Under the pieces are notes generated by a model, which worked only from the letters and a program-made list of their open reading frames with translations, was not told the origin of the DNA and did no database searches. 64,000 bases of DNA. It comes from Limnothrix sp. CACIAM 69d (GTDB lineage Bacteria; Cyanobacteriota; Cyanobacteriia; CACIAM-69d). Location of the stretch: contig MKGP02000007.1 in NCBI GenBank assembly GCA_001913845.2, forward strand, positions 1 to 64,000, given 5' to 3'. Of this stretch, positions 24,518 through 33,667 are shown in pieces; position 1 is the first letter of the stretch, and each line of letters begins with the position of its first letter. Position numbers and translations under genes: made by a program.

Positions 24518-25369
24518 AACCGAAACTCCGAATCGAAAAGGTGTGTTGAGCGGGGAGCGATCGGGAAGTTTATTTCCCAAGGACAGCAAGCGAAACTGCA
24601 ACGGGCAACGAGCACTGGGGCCCATAGATTTGTCCGGTTTTGGGTTGGCAAGGGCAGGCGCGATCGGGGAGAAATAACCCAATTTGGGGTAGCCATCTCA
24701 TGCAGCGATCTCGCTGAAACCCCCATCCAACCCCAGTCAAAACCCAATTCAATTGGGCATCCTGGGGACAGGCGAGGTCGGCCATTCGGCGGCGCAGTGG
24801 GGCAACCCATCAACCATCCGGTTTGATCAAGCTCGCCTGTCCCCAGACCGCTTGCAGATCCAGGGAACCCGCAAGGTGTTTACAGACAGATCAATACAGA
24901 ACAGGTCAATACGGGCGGGTCAATTCCGAATCTTCAGGGAGCGATCTTGATTCGATCGGCCCTGTTAAGTCAGCCCTGTTAAGTCAGCTTAGGCAATTAC
25001 TCTCGATATTTGTAAACTTCTGTAAAGTTTATTAATTATTTTGAGTAAACGGAAGGATAGCGCATTTCTTTCGTCTGTCAAGGATATTTCCAGGATTGCT
25101 TAAGATCACAGGTGAAACCAGCTCGTCTCCGGGGTTCGTGGTCGCTGAGCGGAGATCCGCCGCTTGGCTAGGGCCTCGGAAACACGCGATGATGGGAACG
25201 ATCGCCAAAGCCTGAGATGCTTTTCAGGCGAGCCTTGCAGCGTCCACAGCACCCCAAGGGCTGAAAAACTTCACCCGAAAAAAGGAAACACTCCCGCTTT
25301 GGTTGCAAGTTTGTTGCAAAGCGCTTCTTTTTACGCCCGTTTACGATTTGAGTAATCAGAACCCAATCC
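24518..25369. other. Gene-free region upstream of the CruP-like gene
   Basis: About 850 bases with several structured elements but no supportable gene: the palindrome CCCAATTCAATTGGG near 24743, an 85-bp unit with perfect 15-bp inverted ends (24762-24846), duplicated CCCTGTTAAGTCAG near 24961-24988, and an AT-rich promoter-like stretch at 25000-25060. Confidence 0.6.
24762..24846. repeat. 85-bp element with 15-bp perfect inverted ends
   Basis: CTGGGGACAGGCGAG (24762-24776) is exactly inverted at 24832-24846, with 55 bases between. It could be a MITE-like insertion or a long-range hairpin in a leader transcript. No matching second copy was found by eye in the window. Confidence 0.6.
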
Positions 25370-27472
25370 ATGAAAGAACTGCTTTATCTGGAAGTGCCGA
25401 CTCCGGAAGCCGCAACGGTGCTGAACTGGTTGCAGCAAGAGTTTATGGTTCCCAGCGGGGTGAAGGTAGCGGCTCCCACGGGGTTTCGCTGGCAACCGGC
25501 GGGCGATCGGGATGGGGAAACCGTGGCGGGTTGCGTTTGGTCGTTGCAGCGCACCACCTATCTCAAGTTGTTTCGGTGGAGCGATCGCCCGATCGCGGGG
25601 GAAGGAGCCTTGGTGCGGGCCCTGCGGCAACAGGTGGCCGAAAAATTCCCCACCACCTACCCGGAACTTCCTGAGATTGACTTAACAAAGAGCAATATTT
25701 TCGAGGCCCTTGCGCCCAAATATCCGCAAACCGCTAAGTATTTTCAACGGATGCCCAATGGTGAACGGGATCTGCTGCGGGCCTATTGGTGGGAAAAGCG
25801 CTGGCGGGAAGCGGTGCGGAATCCTCAGCAACATAAGCAGGTTATTTTCCAGGGCCAAACTTCTCAGGGCCAAACTTCTCAGGGCCAAACTTCTCAGGGG
25901 CAAAACCCCGAAGCATTGCCGGCCATTACCTATGACTTGATCTATGTGGGCGGGGCCTTGGGGGTCATTCATGCGGCGATGATGGCGCGGTTGGGCTATC
26001 GGGTGTTGTTGCTGGAGCGGTTGCCCTTTGGCCGCATGAATCGGGAGTGGAATATTTCCCGGGAAGAGTTGCAAGTGCCGATCGACCTGGGCCTATTCAC
26101 GCCCGCTGAGGTGGAAGGGTTGATCGCCACGGAATATCGCGATGGATTTCACAAGTTTTTTGATGCCAACAATCCACCGCAAGCGCGGGCCAATGTGCTG
26201 CACACGCCGACGGTGCTGAATGTGGCGATCGCGGCCGATCGGATCATTCAGCTCTGTGGTCAAAAGCTGCGGGAAGCGGGCGGCGACATTTGGGACGAAA
26301 CGGAATTTGAGCGGGCGGACGTGACGGGCGATCGAATCACCATGACCGCCAACCACTTGCCCACGGGGGAAACTCGCCAAGTGGCCGGTCGGTTGCTGAT
26401 TGATGCCATGGGCACGGCTTCCCCGATCGCCTGGCAACTGAATGGAACCCGCGCTTTCGATAGCGTTTGTCCCACCGTGGGGGCCGTGATTGCCGACGGA
26501 ATTGATTGGCCCGTCTGGGATTTGGACTATGGCGATGTACTGTTCAGCCATGGGGACATTTCCCGTGGCCGGCAACTGATTTGGGAGCTGTTCCCCATTG
26601 GGGGCAAGGCCGTGACTGTTTATCTGTTCCACTACCACCAAGTTCACCCCGAAAATCCCGGCTCCCTGCTGGAAATGTATGAGGACTTTTTCAGTATCCT
26701 GCCGGAATATCGCCGCTGCGACCTGGACAAGCTGACCTGGGGCAAGGCCACCTTTGGTTATATTCCCGGTCACTTCAGCCAAAGCGAGGGCGAGCGGCGC
26801 GTCTCGTTCGATCGCCTCTTGGCTTTAGGGGATGCCGCTTCATTGCAATCTCCCCTGGTGTTCACCGGTTTTGGCTCCATGATTCGCAACTTGGGCCGGC
26901 TCACAGACCTGCTGGATACGGCCTTGAAGCATGACCTGTTAATGGAACAGGACTTGGGGGCAATTCGGGCTTACCAAAGCAACGTGGCGGTCACTTGGAT
27001 GTTCTCGAAGGGGATGATGGTGCCCACGGGCCGCACGCTGCCGCCCGAGCGGGTGAATTCCATGCTGAACACTTTCTTTGGTCTGCTGGCCGATGCCGAA
27101 GAGGATGTGGCCGATCGCTTCATTAAGGATCGGTTTGATTGGTGGTTGTTCAATCGCCTGGCCCTGAAGGCGGCGGTGCAAAACCCGATGCTGCTGTGGT
27201 GGATCTGGGATTCGGCGGGCCCTTGGGATCTGTGGCGCTGGATGGGCAGCTATGTCACCTTTACCCTGTCGAGCTTGGTGGCTTGGCTGCTGGGTTGGTT
27301 ACCGGTAATCGCCCGCCGAATTCAACCTTGGTTGGAGCAGCGCGCGCCGGGTTTGTGGTTGCGGGTGCTGGCCCGGTGCTATGCGATCGACCTCACTTGG
27401 GGACAGCGGGCCCGCGTGGCTCGCACGGTTTCCCGATCGTCCACGGAAGCGGTTTCCAGCAGCACGGTCTAG
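25370..27472 (+). CDS. cruP: CruP/CruA-type lycopene-cyclase-family flavoprotein
   Basis: A 700-residue flavoprotein. An N-terminal region of about 160 residues is followed by a Gln/Ser/Thr repeat linker. The FAD-binding Rossmann unit (YDLIYVGGALGVIHAAMMARLGYRVLLLER) begins near residue 187. Diagnostic CruA/CruP motifs follow: NREWNISREEL, LLIDAMGTASPIA and WELFPIGGKAVTVYLF. A flavoprotein-like SFDRLLALGDAASLQSPLVFTGFG and C-terminal hydrophobic segments complete it. CruA cyclises lycopene in some cyanobacteria; CruP is a paralogue tied to limiting carotenoid epoxidation in plants. The long N-terminal domain and FDANNPPQARANVLHTP segment point to CruP, so the symbol is moderately certain. The gene is monocistronic. 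Confidence 0.75.
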   Translation: MKELLYLEVPTPEAATVLNWLQQEFMVPSGVKVAAPTGFRWQPAGDRDGETVAGCVWSLQRTTYLKLFRWSDRPIAGEGALVRALRQQVAEKFPTTYPELPEIDLTKSNIFEALAPKYPQTAKYFQRMPNGERDLLRAYWWEKRWREAVRNPQQHKQVIFQGQTSQGQTSQGQTSQGQNPEALPAITYDLIYVGGALGVIHAAMMARLGYRVLLLERLPFGRMNREWNISREELQVPIDLGLFTPAEVEGLIATEYRDGFHKFFDANNPPQARANVLHTPTVLNVAIAADRIIQLCGQKLREAGGDIWDETEFERADVTGDRITMTANHLPTGETRQVAGRLLIDAMGTASPIAWQLNGTRAFDSVCPTVGAVIADGIDWPVWDLDYGDVLFSHGDISRGRQLIWELFPIGGKAVTVYLFHYHQVHPENPGSLLEMYEDFFSILPEYRRCDLDKLTWGKATFGYIPGHFSQSEGERRVSFDRLLALGDAASLQSPLVFTGFGSMIRNLGRLTDLLDTALKHDLLMEQDLGAIRAYQSNVAVTWMFSKGMMVPTGRTLPPERVNSMLNTFFGLLADAEEDVADRFIKDRFDWWLFNRLALKAAVQNPMLLWWIWDSAGPWDLWRWMGSYVTFTLSSLVAWLLGWLPVIARRIQPWLEQRAPGLWLRVLARCYAIDLTWGQRARVARTVSRSSTEAVSSSTV
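25850..25894 (+). repeat. 15-bp in-frame tandem repeat inside the CruP-like gene
   Basis: Three exact copies of CAGGGCCAAACTTCT start at 25850, 25865 and 25880, with a partial fourth. They encode QGQTS units in the linker between the N-terminal and FAD domains. Confidence 0.95.
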
Positions 27473-27614
27473 GCCAGGAGTCGCAGGGCGAAATTAGGGC
27501 GATCGCCCCATCTCGATCGCCCAATCCCATTGCAGTTATTAACACAGGCTTGCCCCACCGTTGGGATCGCGTACGATCGCCCATGAGCAGCGTTTGCATA
27601 AGAGATGCAATCCT

Positions 27615-28694
27615 ATGGGTGAGATAAAACGAATCGGAGTGCTGACCAGCGGCGGAGATTGCGCAGGGCTAAATGCTGCCATTCGAGGTGTGGTGATGCG
27701 GGCTGCCAGCTACGGCTGGGAAGTAATGGGCATTCGCCACGGGACGGAGGGGCTAACCCGGCAGCCCACCGAAGCCCTGCTGCTGACACCGGACAAGGTT
27801 GAGCGGTGGTTAACCTTGGGGGGAACCCTGCTCGGCACCATTAACCGAGGTCAACCCTTCCAGGTGACCTTGCCCGATGGCACGACGCACGATCGCACCT
27901 TGGACTTTGCCGAGGGCTGTCGGGAGTTGGAGCTGTCGGCCATTGTTGGCATTGGCGGCGATGGTAGCCTGAAAATTCTTCATGATCTGATGACGAAAGT
28001 GGGCGTTCCCTTTGTGGGGATTCCCAAAACGATCGATAACGATGTGGCCGCCACAGAACAATCGATCGGGTTTGACACCGCCGTGAACATTGCCACGGAA
28101 GCCCTCGATCGGCTCCACTTCACCGCCGCCAGCCACGATCGGGTCATGATCTTGGAAGTAATGGGGCGCGACGCGGGCCACATCGCCCTCCACGCCGGCA
28201 TTGCGGGCGGGGCCCATGTGATTTTGATTCCCGAAATTCCTTACAAGCTGGAAGCGGTGTCCCAGGCCATTCGCGATCGCCAGGCCGCTGGCAAGGCCTT
28301 TTCCGTGGTGATTGTGTCCGAAGCGGTCTGCACCAGCGGCGGTGACGTGGTGACGCAAACCCAGGCCTTTGGGGAATGTCGCCTGGGGGGCATTGGCCAA
28401 TATTTGGCCCAAGAGCTGGCCCAAAGCACCGGCGCTGAAACCCGCGTCACAGTGCTGGGCCATGTGCAGCGCGGTGGCGTGCCCTCGCCGCTCGATCGCC
28501 TGATTGCCTCGGCCTTTGGCGTGGAAGCGGTGGATCTGATTGCTCGGGGCGAGTTCGATCGGGTGGTGACTTGGCAACAGCGCCAGGTGGTGAGCGTGCC
28601 TGTACTAGAGGCCATTTCCCACTGTCGCATTGTTGACCCCAGTGATACCCTGCTGAAAACCGCACGGGGCCTGGGGATTTGCCTCGGGGATTAG
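27615..28694 (+). CDS. pfkA: 6-phosphofructokinase PfkA
   Basis: A 359-residue phosphofructokinase. The N-terminal phosphate-binding loop is RIGVLTSGGDCAGLNAAIRG. The nucleotide loop GIGGDGSLKILHDL has Gly at the position where pyrophosphate-dependent enzymes usually have Asp, favouring ATP. The catalytic segment is GIPKTIDNDVAATEQSIGFDTA, and EVMGRDAGHIALHAG with HVQRGGVPSPLDRLIAS completes the fructose-6-phosphate site. The lysine following GGDGSL is typical of the mixed cyanobacterial/actinobacterial clade, so phosphoryl-donor choice should be kept open. The start is the ATG before GEIKRIGV, 18 codons inside the frame. It pairs functionally with pgi at 54.9 kb. Confidence 0.93.
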   Translation: MGEIKRIGVLTSGGDCAGLNAAIRGVVMRAASYGWEVMGIRHGTEGLTRQPTEALLLTPDKVERWLTLGGTLLGTINRGQPFQVTLPDGTTHDRTLDFAEGCRELELSAIVGIGGDGSLKILHDLMTKVGVPFVGIPKTIDNDVAATEQSIGFDTAVNIATEALDRLHFTAASHDRVMILEVMGRDAGHIALHAGIAGGAHVILIPEIPYKLEAVSQAIRDRQAAGKAFSVVIVSEAVCTSGGDVVTQTQAFGECRLGGIGQYLAQELAQSTGAETRVTVLGHVQRGGVPSPLDRLIASAFGVEAVDLIARGEFDRVVTWQQRQVVSVPVLEAISHCRIVDPSDTLLKTARGLGICLGD

Positions 28695-28852
28695 TAGACA
28701 AACCAGGATAATAAGCGGTACAGCAGAGGATTAACAAAAAGACCAACAAAAAGGCAAGAAGTTACAACGGAAAGACAAGGGGCTTTAGGGGGCCTCGTCA
28801 TTTTTCGAGGTGATGCTGAAACGCTTGATCTTCCTTGCCCTAATGGTCGTAA

Positions 28853-28872
28853 CAAGGGGCTTAAGCCCCTTG
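28853..28872. repeat. Palindromic repeat family A, copy 4
   Basis: Perfect CAAGGGGCTTAAGCCCCTTG. Its right half is then repeated as part of a 68-bp tandem array. Confidence 0.9.
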
Positions 28873-29087
28873 TCCCCTACGATCCGATCCGCTAACGACC
28901 GATCGAGGGTTTTGTGCTCAACAACGACATGCCCTAAGCCCCTTGTCCCCTACGATCCGCTAACGACCGATCTAGGGTTTCGTGCTCAACAACGACATGC
29001 CCTAAGCCCCTTGCCCCCTACGATCCGCTAACGACCGATCGAGGGTTTTGTGCTCAACAACGACATGCCCTAAGCCCCTTGCCCCCA
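28862..29087. repeat. Tandem array of 68-73-bp units derived from the palindromic repeat
   Basis: TAAGCCCCTTG recurs at 28862, 28935, 29003 and 29071, giving periods of 73, 68 and 68. Each unit continues with CCCCTACGATCCGCTAACGA, then AGGGTTT and GTGCTCAACAACGACATGCC. The first unit has an extra GATCC. Confidence 0.95.
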
Positions 29088-29169
29088 TCATCAATGGCAC
29101 TGAATTTAGATTGAAAAACTGAATCAAGAGGTTTTCAGAACTAGTCTAAAAATCAGTCTTGAATCGCCC

Positions 29170-29517
29170 TCAGAACCACAGACAATCTGACCAAGAAGAG
29201 GTGAATTGTACTGTCCCAGCCGTGACTCCATTGCTAGGCTGATCCAAGCGCGTAATTCGCTGCAAAATTTCTAAGTTGGTGGGATCTCGAAAGGTGGCAA
29301 TTCCAATGAAAATTAGCCCCATCACCCAAAGCTGGCTGTTGTCCTTCGGTGGTGGTGCGGCATCCTTTAAGGTGCAGACTTTGACCTTCCCTTTTTTGGC
29401 CTTGGCGATCGCGGCGGCCTCGTCTTTGTCGGTAAAGTGGATTGCTTTGCAAGCATCGGGCACTGAACCGTTGGGAACATAGTAGGAGCCATCGGGCAAC
29501 TCGACAACGTAACACAT
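29170..29517 (-). CDS. Small protein with one membrane segment, unknown function
   Basis: A 115-residue protein starting MCYVVELPDGSYYVPNGSVP. A basic/alanine-rich region follows (DEAAAIAKAKKGKVKVCTLKDA), then one hydrophobic segment (QLWVMGLIFIGIATF, about residues 70-85) and a polar tail. The frame opens 33 codons higher, but the start chosen is where sequence becomes protein-like and has AGGG nine bases upstream. I recognise no family. It stands alone between repeat-rich DNA and an AT-rich gap. Confidence 0.5.
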   Translation of the reverse strand: MCYVVELPDGSYYVPNGSVPDACKAIHFTDKDEAAAIAKAKKGKVKVCTLKDAAPPPKDNSQLWVMGLIFIGIATFRDPTNLEILQRITRLDQPSNGVTAGTVQFTSSWSDCLWF

Positions 29518-29807
29518 GCTCAATTCCCTGATCGATGATCCTGAAAGAATGGAAATTTTAGACAGCACAAATCCGCACAGCTTTTGATCAAGAAAGCTGC
29601 GTTTGGCTGACCCCAAAGTTCAAGTCAATTCAGTGCAAAATAGAGGACGCAAATTGACGAAGACGACGCATCCTCATCCGTTTCGTTTTACGTCTTGTTT
29701 TGCATTCAAAAATTTGTACTAGTCATCTATCGAGAATGCTTAAAAAAATTATGCAAACCTGACCCGATCGGGATCATCTGTTGGGTTTTGGGCCTCGCCA
29801 AGATCAA

Positions 29808-31463
29808 CTAACCGAGGGCATAGAGCCAGCCATCGCGCCCACTCAGATAAACCGTTCCATCCCAGACGATCGGGGTGGCCTCGAAGGAAGATCCCGGGGC
29901 AAAGTGCGCCAACAGAGTGACCTCCAGGCGAAACCACTGGCCTCGGCCATTGGGCAAAGCGGCTGGGTCTTGGGACTGGGTGGGCAAAAAGCGCAACTGA
30001 AACAGCCGCACCCCGTCGTAGCTGGCGGCCACGAGTCGATCGCCCTCAGTGAAAATCGGGGTGGAAATGGTGGGGCCAATCCGGGTTTGAAAGGCCACGT
30101 AGGGCGAGTTGTGTGGCCCATCCCGCTGGGGCCCCCAGTGGGCCAGGCCGGTGGTGCGCAATTGGGAGCCAATGTAGAGAATTCCATCGATCGCCCCCGT
30201 GGCAAACAGGGGCGGCTGTCCCCGATCGCGATAGTCATCATTCAGGGCCGCTGAGCCGATAATCCCACCCTGCCAATCCTGGTAGCGCAAGGAGCCGGTG
30301 GGCAAAAACCATTCCACGGCCTCGGCGGGCGGCCTGGCCGGATTCAACTTAAAAAGACCGCCGGGCCCGGATGTGTATTGCCGCTCGATCGCGCAAAAGA
30401 GCTTGCCATCGCGGGAAACCACCGCCGTTCCGTCAATATCCGTACCGGTGAAGAAATCCCAGTCAATTTTCCGACTGTTCAGGTCAACGCCATAAATGTG
30501 ACCGGAGCCAGCCGCCACAAACAGCCGATCGCCCAGTCGCGATGGGGAAGATTCCGCTACTAGGTTTCCACCGTGGCGGGCCGCATCGCCCGGTGCATAG
30601 AACAGTAATTCCCCCGCGATCGCCGGTTGGGTGATGCCGTCCCGTTGGGTGACCGTGTTCAGCGCGGCCCCCAAAAAGGAGCCAACCCCGTTTTCGCCCA
30701 CATTAAACAGCAGCCCATTACGCAAATCGAGGGGGCTGCTGTCGTTGTCGCGGCTGTAGCTGTCGGTTTGGCGCACGTTCCACCGCCACAACTCTTGGCC
30801 CGTGCGAAAGGAAATGGCCCGCAAACTGGGAACTACCCGCGCCGTAAAGGGCACATTCACCCCCTGGCGACTGCCCTGAAGCACAATCACTTGATCGAGC
30901 GGTGGTGCGGTGCGATCGATATAAACCGTGGCTGTTCCCTTCAGCACATCGTCAAATCGATAGCGCCAAACCTCCTGCCAAGTTTGCAGGTCAATTTTGC
31001 GCAGGTGGTGGTCAAACGCGCCAATCAGCAAATAGTCCCGCCCCCGATCGCGCACGAGGGTGCATTGCCCGGTCCAGCCAGCACCGCTCCAAACCTCCAA
31101 TCGCCGCCCAATCCTTGTTGAGCCGGATCCCAAAAAGAACTTGCGCCGTACCTGCAATCCCTGGGGAATGCCTCGGCCATAGAACCGGCGGGCTTGGTTA
31201 CCCAAAAAGCTGGGAATCAGCAGTTCCACTTCGGCGCGGGGATCTTGGGCGGCGGCCAACTGTTCTTGGGCCAAGCGATCGGCCATCCGCAGGCGATCGG
31301 CCCAGGCGGCGGGTTGTCCGGGAATTAACGGTGCGGCCTCGGCCTGTTGCCGCAGCTCGCTGGCCCGCTGGCCCATGGCGGCTCCCATGGATCCCAACAA
31401 TCCCCCTTGGGCAATCCAGCGGGTGACGGTACGACGCGAGGGCACGATCGACTCCTGAAGCAA
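29808..31463 (-). CDS. Exported PQQ-type beta-propeller protein
   Basis: A 551-residue protein. The N-terminus VPSRRTVTRWIAQGGLLGSMGAAM resembles a twin-arginine or Sec signal. The rest has repeated propeller blades with the PQQ-repeat style: LLIGAFDHHLRKIDLQTWQEVWRY, LRAISFRTGQELWRWNV, LFVAAGSGHIYGVDLNSRKIDWDF, and the final TVYLSGRDGWLYALG. Such proteins can be alcohol dehydrogenases, BamB-like scaffolds or simple binding proteins. No obvious dehydrogenase cysteine pair or metal site was noted, so a structural or sensory propeller is more likely. It lies 92 bases downstream of the histidine kinase on the same strand. Confidence 0.8.
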   Translation of the reverse strand: MLQESIVPSRRTVTRWIAQGGLLGSMGAAMGQRASELRQQAEAAPLIPGQPAAWADRLRMADRLAQEQLAAAQDPRAEVELLIPSFLGNQARRFYGRGIPQGLQVRRKFFLGSGSTRIGRRLEVWSGAGWTGQCTLVRDRGRDYLLIGAFDHHLRKIDLQTWQEVWRYRFDDVLKGTATVYIDRTAPPLDQVIVLQGSRQGVNVPFTARVVPSLRAISFRTGQELWRWNVRQTDSYSRDNDSSPLDLRNGLLFNVGENGVGSFLGAALNTVTQRDGITQPAIAGELLFYAPGDAARHGGNLVAESSPSRLGDRLFVAAGSGHIYGVDLNSRKIDWDFFTGTDIDGTAVVSRDGKLFCAIERQYTSGPGGLFKLNPARPPAEAVEWFLPTGSLRYQDWQGGIIGSAALNDDYRDRGQPPLFATGAIDGILYIGSQLRTTGLAHWGPQRDGPHNSPYVAFQTRIGPTISTPIFTEGDRLVAASYDGVRLFQLRFLPTQSQDPAALPNGRGQWFRLEVTLLAHFAPGSSFEATPIVWDGTVYLSGRDGWLYALG

Positions 31464-31555
31464 GGCCTAAAAATCAGCCCCATCATCGCAAGATTTCCAG
31501 GGTTTTTCCGCCTGCTGTGGGGAAATGGCCGATGGGGGAGGGCGATCGAACCGAG

Positions 31556-33667
31556 CTACACCGCCGCCGTGGATCGGGGCCCCGGTTGGGCTGCATTTTG
31601 AGGCTTGCTGGATCCGCGAATCGGCAGCTCAATGTAAAACTCCGTCCCCCAATCGGGACTGGACTGGCAAGTCAGCGCCCCTCCGTGCTGTTCCACAATC
31701 ACTTGATAGCTAATGGACAGGCCCAATCCCGTGCCTTTGCCCGTGGGTTTGGTGGTGAAAAACGGCTCAAAAATTTGATCGCGTACCTCCGGCGGCATTC
31801 CTGGGCCATTGTCTCGAAATCGAACAATCACCAGTTGCTGATTCAACGTGGCTGTGGTGATTTCAATGCGGCTGGGATGTTGGCGCATGTCCGCAAGGGT
31901 TCGGCCCGCATCCCGCAGGTCGATCGCATCGATCGCATTCACCAACAAATTCATAAACACCTGATTCAGATGTCCCCCATAGCATTCCACCAATGGCAAT
32001 GGGCCATATTGCTTAATCACCTCAATAGCTAAGCGATCGGAGCGGCCCTTCAGCCGGTTTTGCAAAATAATTAATGTGCTATCAATGCCCTCATGTAAGT
32101 CAAACGTTTGCAACTCTGCTCGATCGATCCGAGAAAAAGTCCGCAACGATTGCACAATATCCTGCACGCGCCGCGCACCCAACTGCATCGATTGAAAAGT
32201 TTTTGGCAAATCTTCAACCAAGAAATCCAGCTCCAGCTCCTCTAAAGCTTCGCGCAAGGTTGGTTCTGGGTCTGGATAGAAAGTGTCAAACAAATTCATC
32301 GCCTTTAGCAGACTTTGAACATATTCTTCCGCGTGAGTTAAGTTGCCTGCAATGAAGTTAATGGGATTGTTGATTTCGTGGGCCACTCCTGCCACCAATC
32401 CTCCCAGGCTTGACATTTTTTCCGTTTGAACGAGCTGAGTTTGGGTCTGTTTCAGTTGGCTGAGGGTTGCTTCCAAGTCCTCCGTGCGCTCTGTTACTCG
32501 CTGTTCCAACTGCTCATTTGCCTGGTGAATTTCCAGAAATCTTTCCCGCAAACTTTCGGCCATTAACTGCCCATTGGTTGACAGTTGATCAAACTCCTGA
32601 ACTGGGCTTTGCGGCCAGTCCACCTCTTGGTGATCATTCACGCGATCGGGCAAGTCCGTGGTGATTTTTGCCAAAATTTGCAAGGGTTTAACCAAGGCCT
32701 TGCTCACCCAATAGGCCGCCAGCATACTGCCATAGACCACCAGCATCACAATCCCAAATCGCTGGTTATAGGCCACCTGCAAATCATCCATGTGGGGTTG
32801 TGCGGGGAATGAAATCCACAAATGCCAACCCAAATTGCCCGGCAGGATACTATCAAGCCAATAGGTTGACTGGCGAGCACGCACCATGGGCGGCCGAACG
32901 GGATCGTTGGTCAAAACCTGATAAAACTTGGTGCTGTCGGCTCCCAGTTGCCGCACCCAAACCTTTGGTTGCTGGAGCTGAAAAATATCCTGCGGTTCAT
33001 AGGCGGGGTTCAAGCTGCCCACCACTTGCTGGTTTTCATTCACCAACACCGCGCCCACCGCCTGATCGTAAATTTTCACCGGACTCGTGAGCGCATCCAT
33101 GAATCGATCGAACCGCAAATGGGCAATTAAAAATCCCGTGGACTCCAACCCCTGGGTTAGGGGCCGCACCAACCAAAGCTGATGCTCATCGCCAGTTTTG
33201 GCCTTCGGAATTGCCACAATTCGCCAGGACTGGAGCTGATTGGGTTGATTTTCACGTAGCTCCAACTGCGATCGGGATTGAAGGCTGAGAGACACGTCAG
33301 GATTATTGGTTGCCTGGGTCAGAAAACGTAGTTTGGAATCCAGCACCCACAGACCATCAATCAGCACATTCTGTTCCAGGGCCGTGATTAATTGAGCTTC
33401 GGTCAAGGACTCCGCTTTGAGTTGGGAAAAATCCGTGGCCGTTTCCCAAATTTGTCGTTGCCAATTGCGAATTTGCTCAATGATGGGCGCACTTGCCAGT
33501 TGTAAATCTGTCCTGACCGATCGCTCCAAATCCACCAACATTCGGTTGGCATCTAGGGTGAAGAGCAACATAATGGGCAGCAACACAAAAGCTACCAAAA
33601 TATCGTTCAAAACATCCCGTAATGGCCAACGAACCGATTGAAATTTTTTCGGAAATCGCTGTCCCAA
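31556..33667 (-). CDS. Membrane sensor histidine kinase (apparently separated from its N-terminal domain)
   Basis: A 703-residue kinase. A transmembrane helix near residues 20-40 (ILVAFVLLPIMLLFTLDA) is followed by a large extracytoplasmic sensor region of the dCache type to about residue 290. A second helix (FGIVMLVVYGSMLAAYWVSKAL), a HAMP-like region and a coiled coil (LEQRVTERTEDLEATLSQLKQTQTQL) come next. Then there is a HisKA with GVAHEINNPINFI holding the phospho-accepting His, and an ATPase with NLLVNAIDAI, DNGPGMPP and GTGLGLSISYQ. The frame begins at TTG with no Shine-Dalgarno, 61 bases inside the preceding gene. This suggests it was once one protein with the 5-helix domain upstream. 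Confidence 0.85.
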   Translation of the reverse strand: MGQRFPKKFQSVRWPLRDVLNDILVAFVLLPIMLLFTLDANRMLVDLERSVRTDLQLASAPIIEQIRNWQRQIWETATDFSQLKAESLTEAQLITALEQNVLIDGLWVLDSKLRFLTQATNNPDVSLSLQSRSQLELRENQPNQLQSWRIVAIPKAKTGDEHQLWLVRPLTQGLESTGFLIAHLRFDRFMDALTSPVKIYDQAVGAVLVNENQQVVGSLNPAYEPQDIFQLQQPKVWVRQLGADSTKFYQVLTNDPVRPPMVRARQSTYWLDSILPGNLGWHLWISFPAQPHMDDLQVAYNQRFGIVMLVVYGSMLAAYWVSKALVKPLQILAKITTDLPDRVNDHQEVDWPQSPVQEFDQLSTNGQLMAESLRERFLEIHQANEQLEQRVTERTEDLEATLSQLKQTQTQLVQTEKMSSLGGLVAGVAHEINNPINFIAGNLTHAEEYVQSLLKAMNLFDTFYPDPEPTLREALEELELDFLVEDLPKTFQSMQLGARRVQDIVQSLRTFSRIDRAELQTFDLHEGIDSTLIILQNRLKGRSDRLAIEVIKQYGPLPLVECYGGHLNQVFMNLLVNAIDAIDLRDAGRTLADMRQHPSRIEITTATLNQQLVIVRFRDNGPGMPPEVRDQIFEPFFTTKPTGKGTGLGLSISYQVIVEQHGGALTCQSSPDWGTEFYIELPIRGSSKPQNAAQPGPRSTAAV

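Larger units (their letters stand above)
28695..29169. other. Repeat-filled gap after pfkA
   Basis: About 475 bases without a gene, dominated by palindromic family A unit 4 and its tandemly amplified right half. The left part (28780-28852) shares TCGTCATTT, GCTGAAACG and TTCC-TGCC blocks with the unit at 37.68-37.76 kb. Confidence 0.75.
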
